From the NCBI GenBank assembly GCA_963793335.1, contig CAWBZS010000001.1:682001-746000 (forward strand): a DNA stretch of 64,000 bases, written 5' to 3'. The position numbers and the translations under genes are program-made. The notes below the pieces were generated by a model. It was not told the origin of the DNA. It saw only the letters and a program-made list of their open reading frames with translations, and made no database searches. Numbering within the stretch: the first letter of the stretch is position 1; each line of letters begins with the position of its first letter. This DNA is from Sva-07 sp963793335 (GTDB lineage: Bacteria > Actinomycetota > Acidimicrobiia > Acidimicrobiales > Ilumatobacteraceae). Below are positions 54,640-62,157 of this stretch, piece after piece.

Positions 54640-55473
54640 TCAGACGGTGATGGTGCAGCGCTCGCGAGCGGCGAATGCGTCGACTCCGAGCTTCGCCGCG
54701 CACTGGATCACGGGAGCAAGGATCGTGTCGAGGTCGTCGTCGACGTGCGCCGGGTCGTGGTGGAACAGCGCAAGCCGCTTCACCCCGGCGGTCGACGCCA
54801 GCCACACCGCGTACTCCGGCGTGCAGTGGCCCCAGTCGCTCTTCGTGGCGAACTCCTCGGGCGTGTATTGCGCGTCGTGGATCAACAGGTCGGCGCCCTC
54901 ACAGAGTTCGAGCGCCCCAGGCCATGCAGAGTACGAACCATCAGCAGGCATCTGATGATCGCTGATGTACACCACGGAGCGGCCGCAGGCCTCGACCCGG
55001 TAGCCCAGGGTGGCTCCCACGTGCGGAATCAGCCGGGAGGTCACCTTCGCATCACCCACCATGAACTCGTCGTCGCTGACCTCGTGGATGTCGAGCATGC
55101 CGGGCAGCATCGAGAAGTGCACGGGGAACAACGGCGGCTTGATCGTGTCGGCGAACAGCTGCGCCACCGTGGTGCCATCCGTCTGCGCGGGGGCGTACAG
55201 GCTGACGTTGGATCCGGGCCGCAGGAACGGCTTGAAGAACGGCAGTCCCTGGATGTGGTCCCAATGCAGATGGCTGAGCAGGCACGTGCCGCTGAAGGGT
55301 TGGTCCGCCGGCTGGCTCTGGCCGAAGTACCGCAGCCCGGTACCGAGGTCGAACAGAATCGGGTCCTCGCCGGCGATGTCGAGCGACACGCACGACGTGT
55401 TGCCGCCGTAGCGTGCGATCTCCTCGCCGTGGCATGGGGTCGAACCGCGGACACCGTGAAAGGTGACCTCCAT
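54640..55473 (-). CDS. Metallo-beta-lactamase fold hydrolase
   Basis: A 277-residue MBL protein. The metal motif H-L-H-W-D-H-I is near residue 70 (H-x-H-x-D-H), and later ligands are in D-A-Q-Y-T and F-H-H-D-P. The initial block F-H-G-V-R-G-S-T-P resembles proteins related to ribonuclease Z or phosphodiesterases. The start ATG at 55473 (M-E-V-T-F-H-G) is taken because further upstream adds a Cys-containing stretch. The substrate is unknown. Confidence 0.85.
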   Translation of the reverse strand: MEVTFHGVRGSTPCHGEEIARYGGNTSCVSLDIAGEDPILFDLGTGLRYFGQSQPADQPFSGTCLLSHLHWDHIQGLPFFKPFLRPGSNVSLYAPAQTDGTTVAQLFADTIKPPLFPVHFSMLPGMLDIHEVSDDEFMVGDAKVTSRLIPHVGATLGYRVEACGRSVVYISDHQMPADGSYSAWPGALELCEGADLLIHDAQYTPEEFATKSDWGHCTPEYAVWLASTAGVKRLALFHHDPAHVDDDLDTILAPVIQCAAKLGVDAFAARERCTITV

Positions 55474-55597
55474 CCCGTCCCCCCGGGTAGGTGAGTGCGC
55501 TGAACCCACGATGGGATCACGATAGGTCGTTTCTCGGACCCAGATGCAACCGCAGCCCACGACGTCGCTCGACCGACCCGATTGCTACGGTCAGCGC

Positions 55598-57049
55598 ATG
55601 CCCGCAACCACGACGCGCCCCGACCTGCCCGACGGCTTCGTGGTGGTGGTCAAACGCGACTGTGCGACGTGCCAGACCGTGGTGCCGGTGATCGAACAAC
55701 TGATGAATGTCACCGAGCTGACCGTGGTGACACAAGACGACCCGAGTTTTCCGGACGGCGCGTCGCCACTCCATGACGACGATCTCGCGATCAGCTGGCA
55801 TCACGACATCGAGACGGTTCCGACCCTGATCCGAGTCGTCGACGGAGCCGAGGTCGACCGCACGGTCGGCTGGCACCGAGACGAATGGCAGCGTCTGACC
55901 GGCGTGGCGGCGCTCGGTCCCGACCTTCCCCCGATGCGTCCCGGGTGCGGCTCCATGAGCGTCGATCCCGACCTCGTCGACGAACTCAACGTCCGCTTCG
56001 GTTCGACGATCCTCGCGTCGCGCCGGGTGGACGTGGCCGACGCCGAAGACGAGATCGAGATGATGTTCACGCGGGGGTGGACCGACGGGCTGCCCGTGGT
56101 GCCCCCCACGGAGGCGCGTGTGATGCGGATGCTCACCGGCACCGGACGAGCACCGTCGGACATCGTGGCGACCGTGCCACCCGACCTGGTCCAGGTCACC
56201 GTCGAGAAGGTGGCCGTCGCTGCGGTGATGGCGGGCTGCCTACCCGAGTACCTGCCGTGGGTGCTCACCGCCGTCGAAGCTGCGTGCACCGACGAGTTCA
56301 ACATCCACGGCCTGCTCGCGACCACGATGCCGGCCGGCCCCGTGATGGTCTGCAGCGGCCCTGGCACACGGGCGATCGGGATGAACTCCGGCGGCAACGC
56401 GCTGGGCCAGGGCAACCGTGCCAACTCGACCATCGGGCGGGCACTGCAGCTGGTGGTCCGCAACGTCGGGGGCGGGCGGCCGGGCGAAGTCGATCGAGCC
56501 ACCCATGGCAGCCCCGGGAAGATCGGATTCTGCTTTGCCGAGAACGACGCCGAATCACCGATCGGCACCCTCGCCGGCGAGCACGGCATCGATCCGGGCG
56601 TCGATGCGATCACGCTCTTCGCCGGCGAGGGGACCCGCTGCGTCGTCGATCAGCTGTCGCGCGAACCCGACTCGCTCGCGCGGTCGATGGCCGCAGCATT
56701 GCAGTCGATGCATCACCCGAAGCTGATCCTCGCTTTCGACGCCATCTTGGTGATCGGCCCCGAGCACGCCAGGGTGTTCTCCGACGCAGGGTGGGGACGA
56801 GACGATGTCGTCGCGGGCATCTCGGCCCACCTGAACCGTCCGGGTTCGGAGCTCGTGCGCGGTGCCGGAGGGATGGCCGAAGGAGTGCCCGAGGCGTTCG
56901 GTGATGCGCCATCGCTCCCGAAGTTCCGGCCCGGGGGCCTGATGCTCGCCTTCGCCGGCAATGGCACCGGACTGTTCTCCGAGGTGATCGGTGGCTGGGC
57001 CAACGGTGACGTCGGGTCGAAGCCCGTCACCCGGGCAGTGACATACTGA
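55598..57049 (+). CDS. Thioredoxin-like CxxC domain fused to a large conserved domain; partner of the UGSC protein
   Basis: A 483-residue protein. Residues 1-115 look like a thioredoxin fold with a C22-A-T-C25 redox pair. The rest (about 150-483) is a conserved domain with G-W-T-D-G-L-P-V-V-P-P, then M-A-G-C-L-P-E-Y, then G-M-N-S-G-G-N-A-L-G, and K-I-G-F-C-F-A-E-N-D-A-E-S-P. I recall this domain from uncharacterised proteins that co-occur with UGSC-motif proteins; no reaction is known to me. It ends 7 bp before the probable selenoprotein, so the two form an operon and may share redox chemistry. The start ATG at 55598 is preferred over one 18 codons upstream. Confidence 0.75.
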   Translation: MPATTTRPDLPDGFVVVVKRDCATCQTVVPVIEQLMNVTELTVVTQDDPSFPDGASPLHDDDLAISWHHDIETVPTLIRVVDGAEVDRTVGWHRDEWQRLTGVAALGPDLPPMRPGCGSMSVDPDLVDELNVRFGSTILASRRVDVADAEDEIEMMFTRGWTDGLPVVPPTEARVMRMLTGTGRAPSDIVATVPPDLVQVTVEKVAVAAVMAGCLPEYLPWVLTAVEAACTDEFNIHGLLATTMPAGPVMVCSGPGTRAIGMNSGGNALGQGNRANSTIGRALQLVVRNVGGGRPGEVDRATHGSPGKIGFCFAENDAESPIGTLAGEHGIDPGVDAITLFAGEGTRCVVDQLSREPDSLARSMAAALQSMHHPKLILAFDAILVIGPEHARVFSDAGWGRDDVVAGISAHLNRPGSELVRGAGGMAEGVPEAFGDAPSLPKFRPGGLMLAFAGNGTGLFSEVIGGWANGDVGSKPVTRAVTY

Positions 57050-57056
57050 GACGATC

Positions 57057-57587
57057 ATGACTGGCGCCCGCACGATTCTCGACCCGACGAGCGAACGCAC
57101 GGTCGCCGAGCGCCAGCGAGTTGCTCGGCCCTCGACGCTCGACGGGCTCACCGTCGGCCTGCTCGACATCTCCAAGCCGCGGGGCGACGTGTTCTTGAAC
57201 CGGCTCGAGGAACGCCTCGTGGGGGTCGGCGCCGACGTCAAGCGCTACCGCAAGCCGACGTTCACCAAGCCGGCACCGGTCGATCTGCGCCACCAGATCT
57301 CCGTCGAGTGCCAGGTCGTGATCGAGGCCCTGGCCGATTGAGGCAGTTGCACGTCGTGCAGTGTGCACGACATCAGTGACTTGGAGCTCCGGGGCCTGCC
57401 CGGCGTGTTCGTCGCGTCCGATGGTTTCGTCGATGCAGCAATCGCCCAGTCGGCCTCGCTCGGATTCCCGTCGGTGGCACGGGTGTTCACCCCGCACCCG
57501 ATCCAGGACCGCACCGACGACGAGATGATCGCCTACGCCGACGCCGCGTTCGACGACATCCTCGCCAGCGTCACCGCCGGCGCCTGA
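57057..57587 (+). CDS. Probable UGSC-family selenoprotein with in-frame TGA (Sec)
   Basis: Read with TGA at 57339-57341 as selenocysteine, this is a 176-residue protein. Residues 1-94 precede the TGA, and U95-G-S-C98-T-S-C101 follows, then V-H-D-I-S-D and a normal C terminus. Without Sec, the frame would break into a 94- and a 74-residue product; both parts read as one conserved fold (L-L-D-I-S-K-P-R-G and later F-V-A-S-D-G-F-V-D-A). The UGSC motif gives its name to a known family in which U may be replaced by Cys. A hairpin lies just downstream of the TGA. It follows the CxxC fusion gene by 7 bp. The Sec decoding genes lie outside the window, so this needs genome context. Confidence 0.82.
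57353..57371 (+). promoter_or_regulatory. Candidate bacterial SECIS hairpin
   Basis: Perfect 8-bp stem GTCGTGCA / TGCACGAC (57353-57360 and 57364-57371) with a GTG loop, starting 11 nt after the TGA and with its loop about 19-22 nt from it. This position is in the range of SelB-binding SECIS elements. Its loop has G and U but is short; the true shape may open to a five-base loop. Confidence 0.6.
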
Positions 57588-57630
57588 GATCAGCGGTCAG
57601 GCGGGCGAGGCGATCCGCGGTCCCCACTCG

Positions 57631-58497
57631 TCAGTCGAGGGCGGCGATCGCGGCTGCGGTGGCGAGCACGCGGCGGGCGTTGTCGACGTGCAGGTTCTCG
57701 ATCATGCGACCGTCGACGGTCACCACACCCTTGCCCGCCGCCACGGCATCGTCGAACGCCGCAATCACACGCTCGGCATGATCGACCTCGTCGGCTGACG
57801 GTGCCCACATCTCGTTCGCGGGCTCGACCTGGCTGGGATGGATCAGGGTCTTGCCGTCGAATCCCATCTCCATGCCCTGACGGCACTCCGCCTCGAAGCC
57901 TTCGGGGTTCTTGACGTCGTTGTACACACCGTCCAGGATCTCCTTGTCGGCTTCACGAGCGGCCAGCAGCGCCGTCGCCAGGTGCGGCACCAGCGGGTGA
58001 CGGCCGGGAACCAGCGGTGAGCGGAGTTCCTTGGCGAGGTCGTTGGTGCCCATCACCAGCACGGCCACGCGTGGGTGTGCGGCAATCCTGCGGACGTTGA
58101 ACACCGCCGACGGTGTTTCGATCATCGGCCAGATCATCACGTCGGTCGCGCCGGCGTCGTCGAGCAGCGCACTCACACGATCGACGTACTCGACCGAGTC
58201 GACTTTCGGGATCACCACCGCCGACGGGCGAGCACCCGCAGCCACGATCACGTCGTCACTTCCCCACTGCGTGTCCAGGCCATTGCACCGGATCATCAGT
58301 TCGCGGTTGCCGTAGTTGCCCGAGACAACGGCGGCAACGGCTTTGGCTCGGGCCTCGATCTTCGCATCGGGAGCGACCGCATCTTCGAGATCGAAGATGA
58401 TCGCGTCGGCGGGGATCGTCTGCGCCTTCTCGAGCGCCCGATCGTTGGCCGCCGGCATGTACAGCACGGAGCGGCGGGGGCGGAGGTCGTCGGTCAT
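57631..58497 (-). CDS. HpcH/HpaI aldolase family CoA ester lyase (CitE/Mcl-like)
   Basis: A 288-residue TIM-barrel lyase. The start block R-R-S-V-L-Y-M-P-A-A-N-D, then D-L-E-D-A-V with its metal-binding acid, then M-I-E-T-P and G-K-T-L-I-H-P-S-Q match citrate-lyase beta-subunit-like and (S)-citramalyl-/malyl-CoA lyases. The ATG at 58497 has AAGGAG (58505-58510) eight bases away; the GTG at 58512 overlaps that site. The second Mcl-type gene lies 150 bp upstream, on the same strand. Which CoA ester is cleaved cannot be told. Confidence 0.87.
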   Translation of the reverse strand: MTDDLRPRRSVLYMPAANDRALEKAQTIPADAIIFDLEDAVAPDAKIEARAKAVAAVVSGNYGNRELMIRCNGLDTQWGSDDVIVAAGARPSAVVIPKVDSVEYVDRVSALLDDAGATDVMIWPMIETPSAVFNVRRIAAHPRVAVLVMGTNDLAKELRSPLVPGRHPLVPHLATALLAAREADKEILDGVYNDVKNPEGFEAECRQGMEMGFDGKTLIHPSQVEPANEMWAPSADEVDHAERVIAAFDDAVAAGKGVVTVDGRMIENLHVDNARRVLATAAAIAALD

Positions 58498-58513
58498 CGG
58501 TGTCTCCTTCACA

Positions 58514-58622
58514 GCGATGAGCCTTCGCGCGAACGGGTCGCACGGAAACTCATCGGTTCGAGTTGGGTGTGCAATGCGATGAGTCTTCGCGCGGACAGGT
58601 CGCGTGGAAACTCATCGCTTCG
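58514..58622. repeat. Two tandem 47-bp repeats, each with an internal inverted repeat
   Basis: Copies at 58514-58560 and 58576-58622 differ at only a few positions. Each starts GCGATGAG and carries CTCATCG about 30 nt later, so each can fold as a hairpin. They lie in the 151-bp gap between the two Mcl-type genes, before the ribosome site of the downstream one. Confidence 0.8.
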
Positions 58623-58648
58623 GGATTGGGGCGGCGGGTTGGGTCGAG

Positions 58649-59713
58649 TCAGAAGCCGTACTGGGCGGCGAGTTCGGGATCGCGTTCGGACAGTGCGTGG
58701 GCCAGTTCGACGACGACGCGGCACTGTTTCACCGAGGCGTCGTCCTCCATCTTGCCGTCGAGCATCAGTGCGCCCGTGCCGTCACCCATCGCGTCGATCA
58801 CCCGCTGGGCATGGGCCACGTCGGCGGGGTCGGGGCTGAACACCTGCTTGGCGATACCGATCTGCACCGGATGCAGGCTCCACGCGCCGACGCATCCGAG
58901 CAGGTAGGCGTTGCGGAACTGGTCCTCGCAGGCCACCGTGTCCTTGATGTCGCCGAAGGGGCCATAGAACGGCAGGATCCCGTTGGTGACGCACGCGTCG
59001 ACCATGCGGGCGATCGTGTAGTGCCAGAGATCCTGCTGGTAGGTGGTGCGGGGCGCGTCGATGTCGGTGTTGCCCTCGGCGTCGGCCTCGGGGTCGGCGC
59101 GCACCAGGTACCCGGGATGGCCACCGCCGACGCGGGTGGTCTTCATGCGGCGGTTGGCGGCGAGGTCAGCGGGGCCGAGCGACAGACCCTGCATGCGTGG
59201 TGACGCCGCGCAGATCTCCTCGACGTTGGCGACGCCGCGGGCGGTCTCGAGGATGGCGTGCACCAGCAACGGCTGGGTGAGGCCGGCCTTGGCTTCGAGT
59301 TGCGCCAGCAGGCGGTCGACGTAGTGGATGTCCTCGGGGCCTTCGACCTTCGGGATCATGATCACGTCGAGCGCGTGCCCGGCTTCGAGGACGGCGGCGG
59401 TGAGATCGTCGAGTCCCCACGGCGAATCGAGGCTGTTGACACGGGTCCAGAACTGGGTGTCACCGAAATCGACGGTGTTGGCGACCTCGATCAAGCCCGC
59501 ACGAGCAGCGTCCTTCTGGTCAGCGGGGACGCCGTCTTCGAGGTTGGCGAGCAGAATGTCGACTGTCGGTGCGATGTCGGGCACCTTCGCGCGCATCTTG
59601 TCGTTCGACGGCGGGAAGAAGTGGATCATCCGACTCGGCGGGAACGGGATCTCGCGGACGGGCTCGGGAGCCCCGACGGCAAGCGGACGGAAGAAGTCTC
59701 TGGCTGGGCGCAC
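58649..59713 (-). CDS. mcl: Malyl-CoA/beta-methylmalyl-CoA lyase-like protein
   Basis: A 354-residue enzyme from a GTG at 59713. Start block R-P-A-R-D-F-F-R-P-L-A-V-G-A-P and P-S-R-M-I-H-F-F-P-P are typical of the longer L-malyl-CoA lyases known from the ethylmalonyl-CoA and 3-hydroxypropionate pathways. The metal site is expected around N-L-E-D-G-V, with a later H-A-I-L-E-T-A-R-G. The reaction would give glyoxylate plus acetyl- or propionyl-CoA. With the methylmalonyl-CoA genes in the same window this fits propionyl-CoA or C2 carbon metabolism, but the pathway is inferred. Confidence 0.87.
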   Translation of the reverse strand: MRPARDFFRPLAVGAPEPVREIPFPPSRMIHFFPPSNDKMRAKVPDIAPTVDILLANLEDGVPADQKDAARAGLIEVANTVDFGDTQFWTRVNSLDSPWGLDDLTAAVLEAGHALDVIMIPKVEGPEDIHYVDRLLAQLEAKAGLTQPLLVHAILETARGVANVEEICAASPRMQGLSLGPADLAANRRMKTTRVGGGHPGYLVRADPEADAEGNTDIDAPRTTYQQDLWHYTIARMVDACVTNGILPFYGPFGDIKDTVACEDQFRNAYLLGCVGAWSLHPVQIGIAKQVFSPDPADVAHAQRVIDAMGDGTGALMLDGKMEDDASVKQCRVVVELAHALSERDPELAAQYGF

Positions 59714-59754
59714 GATGCAACCGTAGAGGCGCGAGAGCGCTGCGACCAACCGAC

Positions 59755-62157
59755 CTATCGCAGCGATCGTTCGAGCGAGTCGCCAGGGCGCAGTTCGACG
59801 CGTTCGCCGCCGACGTCGACCGTGATCGACTGTTCCTCACCGCTGTCCGGCGCCAGCATCAGCCGCACCGACTGGTGGCTGATCTCCAGCTGGATGTACT
59901 GGCGCCGATAGTTGAGCGAGAAGCTCATCGTCTCCACTTCGTCGGGAAGGCATGGATTGACGAACAACACGTCGTTGCGGGTCTCGATGCCGCCATAGCA
60001 GCGCTGGATCAGGTCGACGGTGCCGGCCATCGCACCGAGGTGCACGCCCTCCCGCGTGGTCCCACCCTGCACATCGTTGATGTCGGATGCGAGCGCCGAT
60101 CGGAACATCTCCCACGACTTCGCACGATCGATCTTGCTGTGGAGCCACGCATGCACCATCGTCGACAGGGTCGAGCCGTGCGAGGTGCGCTGCTCGTAGT
60201 AGTCCACGGTCTTGGGGATCATCTCCGGGTCGAAGTCGTAGCCGAGGCGATCCCACAGCTCCTCGAGTTCATCCATCGACAGCATCTGCAAGAGCATCAC
60301 CGTGTCGGCCTGCTTGGCGAGCTTGTACCGGTTCGGGCTGTCGCCTTCGTTCTCGAGGATGCGGTCGAGGCGACCGATGTTGCCGTACTTCGCCCGGTAT
60401 GCGTCCCAGTCGAGCTCTTCGAGGTCCTCGTAGCCCTCGAACTGGCTGAGCACCCCATCGGCGTGGAACACCAGCCTCATCTTGCGGCTGATCTGGCCCC
60501 ACAGGTCGACCTCTTCGTTGCTGATCTCGAGCTTCTCGATGAGCTCGTCTCGCCGATTGCTGGGCAGCTTGTCGAGCACGTCGAGCGCACGACACAGGCA
60601 CCACACCGCCATCACGTTGGTGTAGGAGTTGTTGTCGAGGCCCGGCATGTCGCGGTCGGGGTATCCCTCGTGGAATTCGTCGGGGCCCATCACGCCCTTG
60701 ATCTCGTAGCGGTCGAGCGCGTGGTTGTAAGACGTCGTGCTCGCCCAGAACCGGCCGATCTCCAGCACCATCTCGGCTCCCCAGAAGCGCATGAACTCAC
60801 GGTCGGACGTGGCTTGCCAGTACTGCCAGATGTTGAACACGATCGCCGCGTTCACGTGGCGTTGCAGTCGTGATGCGTCGGGCAACCACCGACCCGACTC
60901 GGGGTTGAGGTGCACGACCTGCGTCTCCTCGCGGCCGTCGCTGCCGCTCTGCCAGGGATACATCGCTCCCCGGTATCCCTCTGCGCGGGCCAACTGGCGG
61001 GCAAACCCGAGCCGGCGCGCCCGGTAGCGAAGGAGCGAGCGGGTGAGCTCGGGGACACGCAGTGTGAGGAATGGGAAGATGTACAGCTCGTCCCAGAAGA
61101 TGTGACCTCGATACGCCTCGCCGTGCAGGCCCCGAGCGGGCACGCCGACGTCGAGGTCGGCGGTGTTCTTCGACACCGTCGCAAGGAGGTGGAAGATGTG
61201 CAGGTTGAGGATTCGCGCAGTGTGGCCCAGGTCTCCGGTGAGCGTGATTCGGCTCCGGTTCCACGAGTGCTTCCATGCAGTGACGTGGGGTGCGAGCAGT
61301 TCGTCGAACCCACTGGCCCCCACGGCGGTGCGGACGGCAGCTTCGGGCGCCGAGTAGATGCCGTTGTCGCGCGAGGTGAAGATCGAAACGATCTTCTCCA
61401 CACGCACATCGTCACCCGGCGCGACGTCGAGCGAGATCGTCTGGCCGGCCCAACGGTGCTCGATCTGGTCCGAACGATCTGGCGTGATCGCCTCGTCGTT
61501 GCGCCACAACCGGATGCGTGCCGCTTCGGCGATGCCGATCTCGGAGTCGCTCGTTCGCACTTCCAGCATCACGGTTTCGGCATCGACCGCGTCCGATCGG
61601 ACGTGCTCGAGATGATCGGTGTCGAGGGAGTTGTACCGGGCCACGTTGCGGTTCTCGACGGTGCCGTCGAGCGCCGACAGGATCTCGATCGGCGCCGAGA
61701 AGTCCTCGGCGACGAAGGTGGTCTCGAGCGCGAGGATGTGGGGATCGGCCAGGCTGACGAACCGTCGCTCGGTGATCGACAGGGTGCGGCCCTCACTGTC
61801 TCGTAGACGCGTCCGACGCGTGAGCGTTGCGCGCCGCAGGTCGGTCTCGATGTGATGGTCGAGCACCTCGCTGTTGTCGGCAGTGATCCACTCGCCGCCG
61901 TCGATCCTCATGCGAAGCACCAGCCAGTTCGGTGCGTTGACGATGCTCTCGTTGACCACGTCGCGCCCGGCCACCTCGGTGGTCAGCCGGTTGAACACAC
62001 CGGCCAGGTAGGTCCCTGGTGAGTTGACGTCGTCGGCCGACATCTCCGACAGCGCGCCGCGCGTCGCGACGTACCCGTTGCCGAGGGTGCACAACGCCTC
62101 GCGCTGGCCCGCATCGGCGGGGTCGTATCCTTCGTAGCTCCACAGCCATTCGTTCAC
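59755..62157 (-). CDS. Glycoside hydrolase family 65 disaccharide phosphorylase (trehalose/kojibiose/maltose type)
   Basis: An 800-residue GH65 enzyme that splits an alpha-glucosyl disaccharide with phosphate, giving beta-glucose-1-phosphate. The acid catalyst is E494 in G-V-M-G-P-D-E-F-H-E-G. The N-terminal block E-T-L-C-N-type A-L-C-T-L-G-N-G-Y-V-A-T-R-G and the A-Y-R-G-H-I-F-W-D-E barrel block fit. The GTG start at 62157 overlaps the stop of the phosphatase fusion by 4 bp. The partner makes beta-phosphoglucomutase/trehalose phosphatase, so trehalose or a related disaccharide is the likely substrate. Confidence 0.92.
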   Translation of the reverse strand: MNEWLWSYEGYDPADAGQREALCTLGNGYVATRGALSEMSADDVNSPGTYLAGVFNRLTTEVAGRDVVNESIVNAPNWLVLRMRIDGGEWITADNSEVLDHHIETDLRRATLTRRTRLRDSEGRTLSITERRFVSLADPHILALETTFVAEDFSAPIEILSALDGTVENRNVARYNSLDTDHLEHVRSDAVDAETVMLEVRTSDSEIGIAEAARIRLWRNDEAITPDRSDQIEHRWAGQTISLDVAPGDDVRVEKIVSIFTSRDNGIYSAPEAAVRTAVGASGFDELLAPHVTAWKHSWNRSRITLTGDLGHTARILNLHIFHLLATVSKNTADLDVGVPARGLHGEAYRGHIFWDELYIFPFLTLRVPELTRSLLRYRARRLGFARQLARAEGYRGAMYPWQSGSDGREETQVVHLNPESGRWLPDASRLQRHVNAAIVFNIWQYWQATSDREFMRFWGAEMVLEIGRFWASTTSYNHALDRYEIKGVMGPDEFHEGYPDRDMPGLDNNSYTNVMAVWCLCRALDVLDKLPSNRRDELIEKLEISNEEVDLWGQISRKMRLVFHADGVLSQFEGYEDLEELDWDAYRAKYGNIGRLDRILENEGDSPNRYKLAKQADTVMLLQMLSMDELEELWDRLGYDFDPEMIPKTVDYYEQRTSHGSTLSTMVHAWLHSKIDRAKSWEMFRSALASDINDVQGGTTREGVHLGAMAGTVDLIQRCYGGIETRNDVLFVNPCLPDEVETMSFSLNYRRQYIQLEISHQSVRLMLAPDSGEEQSITVDVGGERVELRPGDSLERSLR

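Noticed and set aside
57363..57587. Independent 74-residue gene after the TGA
   Set aside because: It starts with a GTG that has no ribosome site, and it continues the same frame and fold as the preceding 94-residue part. A single Sec-containing protein explains both.
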